A stretch of DNA of 12,259 bases. Origin: JANXSG01 sp038203935. GTDB taxonomy: Bacteria > Armatimonadota > Chthonomonadetes > Chthonomonadales > Chthonomonadaceae. The position numbers and the translations under genes are program-made. The stretch spans positions 1 through 12,259 of the forward strand of contig JBBRDM010000166.1 in assembly GCA_038203935.1 (NCBI GenBank), written 5' to 3'. Below, one piece after another: positions 1-6,156 of this stretch. Within the stretch, counting starts at the first letter, position 1; each line of letters opens with the position of its first letter. A model generated the notes under the pieces. That model saw only the letters and a list, made by a program, of their open reading frames with translations. It was not told the origin of the DNA and ran no database searches.

Positions 1-142
1 CGTTGGAAGGTGATAGTGTCTCTAATCCGACGTGGTGCTCGCGGCCCGTGTCCGACATTTCATTCAATTGAATGGGTACATTGACGAACAACTGCTGCCC
101 ACTTCTGGGGAACACCAAACCCAGCCGTACAGGCTGGTTCAT
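1..142 (-). CDS. N-terminal fragment of an unrecognised protein
   Basis: The frame stays open from an ATG at 142 to the window edge, giving 47 codons that begin MNQPVRLGLVFPRSGQQLFV. The start is supported by an AAAGGAG Shine-Dalgarno sequence seven bases upstream. A possible extended -10 element, TGT followed by TACAAT, lies on the same strand at 214-219 and would give a leader of about 65 nt. I do not recognise the family: the fragment has no signal peptide or lipobox, and its early part looks like alternating beta-strand sequence. The rest of the gene lies outside the window. Coding status rests mainly on the ribosome binding site and the open frame. Confidence 0.55.
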   Translation of the reverse strand, partial: MNQPVRLGLVFPRSGQQLFVNVPIQLNEMSDTGREHHVGLETLSPSN

Positions 143-482
143 TTGATTACTCCTTTCAGAATTATTTCGATACATTACTTTAGACGTATTTCCGAACACG
201 AATGTTCTAATTTATTGTAACACAATTATCGGCATAGTCCTCAGAAAAAAACATCGTTGTCTTTAGAGCTGCGCCCTATTCCGGCTTTGTGAACCAATAA
301 CAGTCATATCGGATTTCTTTATCAGCCTTCTACCAGCAAAACAGCAGTAATCTCAGGCTGTTATAATCAGTAAACTGCCCGAAATATTAAACCTATTACT
401 CTGCGCGTTAAAAAATTAATAGTCCTCGTCGTCAACTCATTAATCTCGTTTTAGATATTACGTTGAATGGGGTAATAAAACA
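143..482. other. Gene-free AT-rich stretch of about 340 bp
   Basis: I see no convincing gene on either strand. The stretch holds the leader and probable promoter of the truncated gene at the left edge (TACAAT at 214-219, minus strand). Within that leader is a short inverted repeat, GAACA-cgaa-TGTTC, at 194-207. A plus-strand TGTTATAAT sequence at 359-367 looks like an extended -10 element but has no gene downstream before the terminator at 483-516. Confidence 0.5.
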
Positions 483-516
483 AAAAGAGAGTGGGGATTT
501 TATCCCACTCTCTTTT
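483..516 (-). terminator. Intrinsic terminator after the small lipoprotein gene
   Basis: A perfect 13-bp inverted repeat (AAAAGAGAGTGGG at 483-495 and its complement at 504-516) encloses an 8-nt loop. Read on the minus strand, the stem is followed by a T-rich tract, TTTTTGTTTTATT, and it starts 16 bp after the lipoprotein stop codon. It most likely ends the prepilin-lipoprotein transcript. On the plus strand the stem ends in TTTT, so weaker bidirectional activity is possible. Confidence 0.85.
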
Positions 517-532
517 CATTTGTAAGAAATAC

Positions 533-673
533 TTACTTATCTTTTTTTGAATCCTTGTACTCACTCTGTTTCTGTGCAGTGGGTACGTCAGGCTGTTTTC
601 CACATCCCGCAATTAGCAGCGGTAATAAAACAGCACCTGCAGCTAGCAGACCAGCATATTTAGTTGTTTTCAT
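533..673 (-). CDS. Small lipoprotein (46 aa) downstream of the prepilin gene
   Basis: The ATG at 673 opens a 46-residue frame. It starts with a positively charged MKTTK segment, continues with a hydrophobic stretch to about residue 22, and reaches a lipobox, LIAGC, with the lipidated cysteine at residue 24. The remaining 22 residues are hydrophilic and lysine-rich (ending DSKKDK), so the mature lipopeptide would be tiny. AGGAG overlaps the stop codon of the prepilin gene, and the start follows that stop by 11 bp, which suggests translational coupling. A strong terminator follows directly. Function is unknown; by position it may assist the adjacent pseudopilin or simply be co-expressed with it. 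Signal peptide, lipobox, ribosome binding site and terminator together make a real gene likely. Confidence 0.75.
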   Translation of the reverse strand: MKTTKYAGLLAAGAVLLPLLIAGCGKQPDVPTAQKQSEYKDSKKDK

Positions 674-684
674 ATCTGCTGCTC

Positions 685-1458
685 CTAGTTGAGGGGTACA
701 CGATCCCGGGCAATGTTGTCCGCAACGGTGCCGCAGGTCAGGCCGTTACCATAACCACCGCTTCGTTCCTGGACTGCATCTACATTGCTGCAGTACATTC
801 GAAGATCTACTCCGCTTTCCGGCATCAGGTCGAAGGCATCCCCATCCGCTTCGAACGAATATGCTTTCATCTTGATGGATTTAGCATGTCCATCTACAAA
901 TGAGAACTGATATCTGCCGCCGTGGCGTGCCGCTGAAGGAGTAGTACCGTCGTTGGTCTGGAAATAAGGCGAAAGAGTGTACATCTGGGAATCGTTGGTA
1001 TCACCCTGAAGGATACAGGATGCCGGCGCTGCAAAGTCGGATAACGAGCGGCCTACCCATAGACTATTGCCATCTACCGAATCAACTCGCTGGTGGAAGA
1101 TTCCATTTCCATTCTGATAAGAATAGATACCGAAGTTAGGGGCATAACCAAGGCAGCGGTTTCCAAGATCTTTGTCTAACGAAGCACAGTTGGTAGAGGT
1201 TCGATCAGGGCAAAAGAAGATCTGCTTGCTTTTCACATAAGGCTGAAGAAGTTCATGTGCTTCAGCAAAATCGTGGCCGCTTCCATTTTCCTGAGAAGGC
1301 ATCGTCTCATCATAATCCTGAGCATACATCAAAAAGGAAGTGGTAAGCTGTCGTACATTTGAAGTACAAGTTATACGGCGCGCCTGCTCTCGAGCCTGAG
1401 CGAAAACAGGAAAAAGGATTGCTGCAAGAATCGCGATAATTGCAATCACAACTAACAA
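685..1458 (-). CDS. DUF1559/H-X9-DG prepilin-like protein with a frameshifted N-terminus
   Basis: The longest usable frame gives 257 residues from a TTG. It begins inside the hydrophobic prepilin helix (LVVIAIIAILAAILFP, roughly residues 2-17) and continues with the VFAQARE segment typical of Armatimonadota. Near the C-terminus is H179 followed by nine residues and D189-G190, the H-X9-DG motif. Several cysteines in the globular part could form disulfides. The family comprises exported pseudopilins of type II secretion or type IV pilus-like systems; the specific role is unknown. The missing N-terminus, including the FTLIE part of the processing site, is encoded directly upstream. It is separated by an in-frame TGA that appears to result from one lost G (see 1459-1490). 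As written, the protein would lack its leader and cleavage site, so this is either a recent pseudogene or a sequence error. A small lipoprotein gene follows 11 bp downstream. Confidence 0.8.
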   Translation of the reverse strand: MLVVIAIIAILAAILFPVFAQAREQARRITCTSNVRQLTTSFLMYAQDYDETMPSQENGSGHDFAEAHELLQPYVKSKQIFFCPDRTSTNCASLDKDLGNRCLGYAPNFGIYSYQNGNGIFHQRVDSVDGNSLWVGRSLSDFAAPASCILQGDTNDSQMYTLSPYFQTNDGTTPSAARHGGRYQFSFVDGHAKSIKMKAYSFEADGDAFDLMPESGVDLRMYCSNVDAVQERSGGYGNGLTCGTVADNIARDRVPLN

Positions 1459-1490
1459 CTCAATTAAAGTAAATCATGTTTCTTTTGCAA
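1459..1490 (-). other. Frameshifted leader of the prepilin gene
   Basis: A TTG at 1490, six bases after GGGAG (1497-1501), starts the peptide L/M-Q-K-K-H and then runs out of frame to a TAA at 1466-1468. Inserting one G between 1475 and 1474 restores the standard prepilin leader: MQKKHG, then FTLIELLVVIAII. As the sequence stands, the frame encoding FTLIE is closed immediately upstream by TGA at 1474-1476. The lesion therefore falls on the glycine just before the peptidase cut. The intact gene would span 685-1490 and encode 268 residues. Confidence 0.8.
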
Positions 1491-1523
1491 AATAAACTCC
1501 CTATGTTACAATATTTCAGACAT

Positions 1524-1560
1524 TCAACTTGATGGAAGTTGATAATCTATATACATTATA
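1524..1560 (-). promoter_or_regulatory. Extended -10 promoter and leader hairpin of the prepilin gene
   Basis: On the minus strand TATAAT (1555-1560) is preceded by TGT, giving an extended -10 element. No good -35 is visible at 17 bp. Transcription would start near 1548, leaving a leader of about 58 nt. That leader contains a small inverted repeat, CAACTT/AAGTTG at 1525-1530 and 1536-1541, extended by one pair. Confidence 0.5.
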
Positions 1561-1690
1561 ACAAAGAAAATTACTTTTGAGGGGTTTTTGTACAAGCAAT
1601 CTTGATAGATTACTCAAAAAAAGTTTAAAATTATGATATTTATCGCAATTTTAGCCGATCCTGTAGGCATAAGTATTGAGAAGCAGTTTC

Positions 1691-2230
1691 TTAGAGGTTG
1701 CTGAAGTCGGTTACAGAGCGCTGCACGGGGTTGACATGAAGGCCGGTAGTATGTAGATAGGCGATGGAGCGCTGTACTTCCGTTAACTTTCCTGTGATAT
1801 CCATCTCGATATCTCCCCCGGTTTCGCTGTCGAAGGCCGCGCGAGTTATGTCGATTACAATCTGATAATCTTTACTAATTCGGTGCAGTATTGGAGTGCT
1901 CGCCTGAACAGGGTTGCAGGCATTGAGTGTAAGATGCACCTTAATATCACCTGGAATGGAATTTTCCGGGGATGCGGCAGTGAGCTCCGCTTTTAATGGA
2001 TACGCAGTTTCTTTGCCCTCTTTGCAAATTCCCAGAGTATGCAGATAGTCCACTGCCTGTTCAATTTCACTCGTAGAACCTTCTATTACCAGTGTGACCT
2101 GACCGTACTCTTCGGTCACCTGAGCCCGAAGAATATTGGTCACTACATTGAAGAGCTTACCCAGGCGCCAAATGACAGGCTCGCCTACATACGGAAAGGT
2201 GGCATTCAAAAATACATTTACTGCTGGCAT
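1691..2230 (-). CDS. Tandem NIL-domain protein
   Basis: The 179-residue product carries two copies of a ferredoxin-like NIL domain, at about residues 3-70 and 96-168. Each ends in a similar helix (VDYLHTLGI and IAYLHTTGL). NIL domains are known as the methionine-sensing C-terminal domain of the importer ATPase MetN and as part of ferredoxin-like proteins linked to homocysteine synthesis. Here there is no ATPase or iron-sulfur part, so a regulatory, methionine-binding or partner role is inferred. ATG 2230 was chosen because GAGG lies upstream, although at a long 12-nt spacing, and family members start close to the first strand. A GTG at 2248 would add six residues but has no ribosome binding site. 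The gene lies 55 bp downstream of the sulfur-carrier gene with no terminator between them, so it is probably the third gene of the T-box operon. Confidence 0.8.
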   Translation of the reverse strand: MPAVNVFLNATFPYVGEPVIWRLGKLFNVVTNILRAQVTEEYGQVTLVIEGSTSEIEQAVDYLHTLGICKEGKETAYPLKAELTAASPENSIPGDIKVHLTLNACNPVQASTPILHRISKDYQIVIDITRAAFDSETGGDIEMDITGKLTEVQRSIAYLHTTGLHVNPVQRSVTDFSNL

Positions 2231-2285
2231 TCGCTTCGTGATCCTCACTTATGATAATAGAGCTGCAGGTCTCTCAACAGATCAA

Positions 2286-2570
2286 TTATACCTGCGAACC
2301 GCCGGCAATTGCAGGAACAATCGAAACGGCGTCCCCGTCGTTTACGAGAGTATCTTTTCCATCTAGAAAACGGATATCTTCTTCGTTGACATAGATATTC
2401 ACAAATTTCCGGAGTTCTCCCTTATCATCCGTAATTCGTGCTCCAATTCCTGGATATTGTGTTTCTAAGTCCGCAACCAGATTCGTGATGGTTCCGGCAG
2501 CGCTATGAACAGTTTCCTGCTCTCCCGTATATTTTCGGAGCGGCGTGGGTACAAGTACAGTTACAGACAT
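2286..2570 (-). CDS. CysO/MoaD-like ubiquitin-fold sulfur carrier
   Basis: This 94-residue beta-grasp protein closely resembles mycobacterial CysO by recall: the segments SVTVLVPTPLRKYTG, FVNIYVNEEDIRF and SIVPAIAGG match that family. The Gly-Gly pair (residues 90-91) is the site of adenylation and thiocarboxylation in sulfur carriers. CysO itself donates sulfur to the PLP enzyme CysM. Unlike a mature carrier, this protein has three more residues (SQV) after Gly-Gly, which would have to be removed to expose the glycine. QbsE and HcyS carriers are known to be trimmed by JAMM-type proteases. ATG 2570 is preferred: AAGGA lies eight bases upstream, and the frame further upstream shows no family similarity. 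The gene follows the PLP enzyme gene by 136 bp. No activating E1-like enzyme or JAMM protease is visible in the window. Calling it MoaD for molybdopterin synthesis is less likely given the CysO likeness and neighbours. Confidence 0.85.
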   Translation of the reverse strand: MSVTVLVPTPLRKYTGEQETVHSAAGTITNLVADLETQYPGIGARITDDKGELRKFVNIYVNEEDIRFLDGKDTLVNDGDAVSIVPAIAGGSQV

Positions 2571-2706
2571 AATTTTTTCCTTTTTATTTATTCCGGGTGC
2601 AATGATATACCGGAAGCAAAACACGCGCCTATCGGACGCAGCCCCACCTGCAGGGACAGCGGAGCGAATAGTCCCGGGCTGAAAGCCTAAGTATGGAGCT
2701 GCGAAT

Positions 2707-3963
2707 TTATGCGCCAACGCCAGCCAGCAGATATTCGGTGCGCAGAGCGGCCTCTAAAGACTCCAGGTTGGGCTGAATGCTGACTGCCTGACCAAGTTTA
2801 CCTACGACAGCTTCCTGGGTCTTCAGCCCGTTACCTGTAATGCAGATCACGATAACCTCATCGGGCTTAAAGTGGCCCTGCTCTGCCAGTTTTTTAGTAA
2901 CGGAAACTGTCACACCGCCTGCGGTTTCCGTGAAGATTCCTTGAGTTCTGCCGAGCAGCCGAATGCCATCAACCACCTCTTCATCAGTGACATCCTCCGC
3001 CCATCCGCCTGATTTCCGAACCGTTTCCATGGCTACATATCCATCTGCCGGATTCCCTATCGCGATGGATTTGGCGATGGTATTCGGCTTCTGCGGGCGG
3101 AATACCTCTGCATTCTGTTTGATGGCAGTGGTGATTGGGGAGCAGCCGGTCGCCTGAGCGGCGTACATACGGGTAGGAACACCCCCATCGATCAATTTGA
3201 GTTTATCGAGTTCATGCAGGCCTTTGTAAATTTTGCTGATGAGCGATCCGCCAGCACAGGGCGTTATTACGGCGTCCGGCGCTCTCCACCCAAGCTGCTC
3301 TGCTATTTCGTAGCCGAAAGATTTTGAACCGTCGCCGTAAAATGGCCTCAAATTGATATTGACGAATGCCCAGCCATATTTTCCGCCCGCTTCCGCACAG
3401 AGGCGGTTGACTTCGTCATAGTTTCCGCTTACCGAGAGCAGGTTTGGCGCAAAGATGAGGGTACCCAGCACCTTGCCGAGTTCCAGATCGCTTGGAATGA
3501 AGATGTACGATTTGAATCCACCTTCGGCGGCATGCGCTGCCACGGAGTTGGCGAGATTTCCTGTCGAGGCACAGGCTACCGTATCATAACCAAACTCTCT
3601 TGCTTTGGTGAGGGCACAGGCAACGACGCGGTCTTTGAATGAGAGCGTGGGATGATTTACGGCATCGTTTTTGATATAGAGATTGTTCAGCCCGAGTTCG
3701 CGGCCAAGGTTTTCCGCTTTGATGAGCGGAGTCCAGCCTACATTTTTCCCCACTGTTGGCGGACCTTCTACAGGCAGCAAGTCCCAGTAGCGCCACATGG
3801 AAGGCGGACCGGCTTCGATCGACTTCCGGCTGACTTTCGGCGTGATCTCTTCCCAGTTGAGCATCACTTCTAGCGGGCCAAAACAGAGCTCACAAACATG
3901 GATCGGGCTGGTGGGGTACTCTTCTCCGCACTCCCGACATTTCATTCCCAGAACTTTCGGCAT
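2707..3963 (-). CDS. thrC: Threonine-synthase-family PLP enzyme with N-terminal zinc ribbon
   Basis: The 418-residue protein starts with a zinc ribbon (C9, C12, C24, C27) and continues with a fold-type II PLP domain. The cofactor lysine is K110 in SFKDR, the phosphate-binding loop is STGNLANS near 133-140, and ITGNGLKTQE lies near the C-terminus. This matches the Zn-ribbon threonine synthases of Actinobacteria and Chloroflexota, which convert O-phosphohomoserine to threonine and phosphate. The ATG at 3963 has an ideal GGAGGA seven bases upstream, so a longer frame reaching 4116 through the riboswitch is rejected. The gene leads an operon with a CysO-like carrier and a NIL protein, under a T-box whose specifier reads as Met rather than Thr. 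I therefore infer that it may have been recruited to make homocysteine from phosphohomoserine and a protein thiocarboxylate, as CysM does with phosphoserine. Ordinary threonine synthase remains the default assignment. Confidence 0.88.
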   Translation of the reverse strand: MPKVLGMKCRECGEEYPTSPIHVCELCFGPLEVMLNWEEITPKVSRKSIEAGPPSMWRYWDLLPVEGPPTVGKNVGWTPLIKAENLGRELGLNNLYIKNDAVNHPTLSFKDRVVACALTKAREFGYDTVACASTGNLANSVAAHAAEGGFKSYIFIPSDLELGKVLGTLIFAPNLLSVSGNYDEVNRLCAEAGGKYGWAFVNINLRPFYGDGSKSFGYEIAEQLGWRAPDAVITPCAGGSLISKIYKGLHELDKLKLIDGGVPTRMYAAQATGCSPITTAIKQNAEVFRPQKPNTIAKSIAIGNPADGYVAMETVRKSGGWAEDVTDEEVVDGIRLLGRTQGIFTETAGGVTVSVTKKLAEQGHFKPDEVIVICITGNGLKTQEAVVGKLGQAVSIQPNLESLEAALRTEYLLAGVGA

Positions 3964-3985
3964 CGTATCTTCCTCCCTCAAACAT

Positions 3986-4034
3986 AAAACGGCCTCTCGC
4001 ACCGTGCACAATTTAAGCACAGGACGAGAGGCCG
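3986..4034 (-). terminator. Regulatory terminator of the T-box leader
   Basis: On the minus strand CGGCCTCTCG (4025-4034) pairs perfectly with CGAGAGGCCG (3990-3999), and TTTT follows at 3986-3989. The loop holds a further GTGC/GCAC pairing. The stem lies just 3' of the T-box sequence, so it is the alternative to the antiterminator. The ribosome binding site of the downstream gene follows within about 20 bp. Confidence 0.88.
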
Positions 4035-4338
4035 CTGCCTTCGTGGTTCCACCTGAATTCGCCGCACCTTCACAGGCACAGCCTCTGCGGGTGCGCAGCC
4101 GCTGCATCAAAATCATGCTGCGACCTCTGTAACACCCTAACCCTGTAACGGGAGCCCCCCGGCTTTCCTTATTCGACTGTTTGGTCTTTCAGGATCGCGG
4201 CTCAAAGGCCATTTCAGCAGAATCGCTCATACCGGCTCACACCAACCCGGCTCGCTGTGATCGCGCTTTCTGCGTACTCCACCTTCTCAATGCCTGTTTC
4301 AATTTTACAATCCGGCAGATACCGGAAAATCTTATAGT
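3986..4338 (-). promoter_or_regulatory. T-box riboswitch leader, specifier best read as AUG (Met)
   Basis: The leader between promoter and ATG has all parts of a transcriptional T-box. Stem I starts near 4294 with GGC and AAGG pairing to CCTT and GCC around a probable kink-turn. The specifier loop is closed by GCAG/CTGC and AAGG/CCTT, with AGTA on its 5' side (4275-4278) and GAA followed by ATG (4210-4212) and G on its 3' side. The distal part carries GCCGGGTTGGTGTGAGCCGG. The T-box sequence AGGTGGAACCACG lies at 4042-4054, followed by a terminator. Binding of uncharged tRNA should disrupt the terminator. In the family the specifier follows GAA and precedes a purine, which fits AUG. One tension is that the bulge reads UGGA, which would pair with a tRNA ending U73, not the usual A73 of tRNA-Met. 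Confidence 0.88.
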
Positions 4339-4344
4339 ACTGTT

Positions 4345-4373
4345 ATTATACACACTCAGCAGTTCAATGTCAA
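4345..4373 (-). promoter_or_regulatory. Consensus sigma70 promoter of the T-box operon
   Basis: TTGACA at 4368-4373 and TATAAT at 4345-4350 on the minus strand are both perfect hexamers with a 17-bp spacer. The transcription start would lie near 4338. With such a strong promoter, control is probably exerted almost entirely by the riboswitch. Confidence 0.88.
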
Positions 4374-4583
4374 TACCGAGTTCAATACAATTTGTTTGAA
4401 CACGGCCCAAAGAATCTCAGAAGGGATTAATTTGGTATTCCTCAGAAATCCGAAGTTAGAACAGGAATCGAGGAGCAAAAAGATTGCAAGAATGGAATTA
4501 CAATGCATTTATTGCAAGGATTATGGGACGACTGGTATGAGGAGTGGCAGGCTAGACCTTGGCTTAAATTCAGAAGGCTTGCC

Positions 4584-5444
4584 CTATCTTTTCCTGCTTC
4601 TGCTCTTGAGCCAGGCATGGGGCCATGAGGACGCAGCTACTAAAGCTCTAAACGGCCAATAGGCAGGTGAAGGATAGTGTTTGGCATAATATCTGAGGAG
4701 GCCCTGACGCGATTCCCAGGCCATTGCTGCACCTACCTGCACAGTGCTCGCACCGCCATAATGAATAATTTCAACATCAGGAGTGAAGTAAATCTTCCAG
4801 CCTGCCCGTTTGCAGCGCAAACACCAGTCGACCTCGTTAAAAAATATTGGGAATGCCAGGTCAAGCATCCCGATCTGATCGATGACCTTGCGCCTCATCA
4901 GCAGAAACGTGCCCATCGGCTGATCGACCTCGGCGGTATGCTTATAGTCGAACCAGGTCATGCGGTAACTGCCAAAAAACCGGCTCTGTTTGAATAGCGC
5001 ACTCAGCCCGATCAGCTCCCAAAACGTAGCCAGAGGAGATGGAAATCCGCGCACTGATCTCTGAAGCTCACCACCCGGGTGTACCTGCCGTACGCCCAGC
5101 GCCCCAGCATCCGGATGATCCTGCATGAACTGAACCGCAGTATCGAGCCCGCCCGCTGGCAAAATCACATCGGGATTTAGCAGCAGCACAAACTCGCCGG
5201 CAGCGGTCTCGATTGCCTGATTATTTCCCTCCGCATATCCCCTGTTATCCTGATTTGCTATCAGTGTTACCTGTGGAAACTGTTTTGAAACATGCGCTGC
5301 GCTGTCATCCAGGGAGGCGTTGTCCACCACGATCACTTCAAAAGGAAACTTCGGCGGCGCTTCATAGATACTGGCGAGCGCGTCCAGAAGCATTTTTCGG
5401 GTATTCCAATTTACTATGGCGATGGAAAGAAGCATATTTGGCAT
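4584..5444 (-). CDS. Family 2 glycosyltransferase, rhamnosyltransferase-like
   Basis: The 286-residue protein has a GT-A fold. The nucleotide-binding start is IAIVNWNT (residues 8-15), followed by VIVVDNAS (37-44), NRGYAEGNNQAI (67-78) and the metal-site equivalent LLNPDV (88-93). The acceptor-side motif NEVDWCLRCKRAGW (203-216) carries the presumed catalytic aspartate D206. It resembles WbbL-like transferases that add sugars such as rhamnose to cell-surface polysaccharides at the cytoplasmic face of the membrane. The donor cannot be told from sequence, and there is no transmembrane segment. The start at ATG 5444 gives a normal N-terminus but has no clear Shine-Dalgarno; ATG 5435 is an alternative. 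It stands alone, not in a polysaccharide cluster, and no terminator was found downstream. Confidence 0.85.
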   Translation of the reverse strand: MPNMLLSIAIVNWNTRKMLLDALASIYEAPPKFPFEVIVVDNASLDDSAAHVSKQFPQVTLIANQDNRGYAEGNNQAIETAAGEFVLLLNPDVILPAGGLDTAVQFMQDHPDAGALGVRQVHPGGELQRSVRGFPSPLATFWELIGLSALFKQSRFFGSYRMTWFDYKHTAEVDQPMGTFLLMRRKVIDQIGMLDLAFPIFFNEVDWCLRCKRAGWKIYFTPDVEIIHYGGASTVQVGAAMAWESRQGLLRYYAKHYPSPAYWPFRALVAASSWPHAWLKSRSRKR

Positions 5445-5498
5445 AGATGCAGACTAAGGTGGCTCTGGATTCAGGCTATATTTCGATATCCGTTTTAA

Positions 5499-5504
5499 AT
5501 TATA
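5499..5504 (-). promoter_or_regulatory. Possible -10 element of the glycosyltransferase gene
   Basis: TATAAT on the minus strand lies about 55 bp upstream of the start codon in an AT-rich divergent region. No good -35 is present at 16-18 bp and there is no TGn extension, so this rests on the hexamer and its position only. Confidence 0.35.
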
Positions 5505-5616
5505 CTCGCATTAGTGTATATCCATTAGATTTTATGGAATAGAGGATTAATATCACCCGTTTGTATCCGTAAAGGCAGCGACAAAGATTGGCTAATAGTA
5601 TCAGGAATCTGATTAA

Positions 5617-6114
5617 TTGAACAGACCGAAAAAGCAAGTCTCTATTCTGCGTCCCTGTTTTTATGATGGACCAAGCAGCGACCCTGCGGACAGCCACAAG
5701 CGGCGTAAAATATTGATCGCAGAAGATAGCGTCACCGAGACAGCCAGACTTAAACTGTTTCTTCGCAATCATGGATATGAATGTATTCTTGCGAATGAAG
5801 TAACTACTGCCATCAAGTTGGCAGCGCAGCACCAGCCGGATCTCTTTTTAATTGATCTTGGAATAACCGGCCAAAATGGGCTGTTGTTGATTCATAAATT
5901 AAAATATATTCCTGGCATTAAATCCGCTGCTATTCTGATCACGGGAGAAAACGAGGACTTGCTGGATAAACAGCAGGCGTTGAATATGGGAGCTGCCGCT
6001 TTTCTCAATAAGCCTCTCAAAAATCATGAGGTGCTGACCGCAATAAAAGCCGTTTTCTGTGGAGACGAATCTCCGCAGCAGATTGATTTAGTTTTGCAGC
6101 CTTCCGCGGCATAA
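5617..6114 (+). CDS. Single-domain response regulator (CheY-like receiver)
   Basis: The 165-residue protein has a variable N-terminal extension of about 30 residues, one receiver domain (about 31-148) and a short tail, with no output domain. The phosphorylation site is complete: acidic pair E36-D37 (LIAEDS), acceptor D80 (LIDLGITGQNG), T109 (LITGE) and K132 (NKPLK). It should act as a phosphorylation-dependent switch for a partner protein or as a phosphorelay intermediate. No histidine kinase lies nearby, so the cognate kinase is unknown. The TTG start at 5617 is the best available; AGGA lies about ten bases upstream and there is no in-frame ATG before the receiver. A second, degenerate receiver follows after 42 bp and is probably co-transcribed. 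Confidence 0.82.
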   Translation: MNRPKKQVSILRPCFYDGPSSDPADSHKRRKILIAEDSVTETARLKLFLRNHGYECILANEVTTAIKLAAQHQPDLFLIDLGITGQNGLLLIHKLKYIPGIKSAAILITGENEDLLDKQQALNMGAAAFLNKPLKNHEVLTAIKAVFCGDESPQQIDLVLQPSAA

Positions 6115-6156
6115 ACTCAGACCCTGAGATAAGAAAATTAGTTTGGATCATTTGAC

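Noticed and set aside
194..207. LexA-like palindrome GAACA-cgaa-TGTTC
   Set aside because: The GAAC and GTTC halves are six bases apart instead of the four of the Gram-positive SOS box, and it lies downstream of the supposed -10 element. It is probably a chance inverted repeat.
1466..1490. Programmed ribosomal frameshifting to express the prepilin
   Set aside because: The needed shift would have to occur between the TGA at 1474-1476 and the TAA at 1466-1468. The codons there (GAT, TTA, CTT) do not form a slippery X-XXY-YYZ heptamer, and no downstream stimulator is evident.
3964..4116. N-terminal extension of the threonine-synthase-family protein by 51 residues
   Set aside because: This sequence is the T-box antiterminator and terminator. 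The ATG at 3963 has an ideal ribosome binding site and begins exactly at the family N-terminus.
4396..4662. Plus-strand open frame of 88 codons between the T-box promoter and the glycosyltransferase gene
   Set aside because: It starts at a TTG without a ribosome binding site, overlaps the conserved end of the glycosyltransferase gene on the other strand, and has no recognisable motif.
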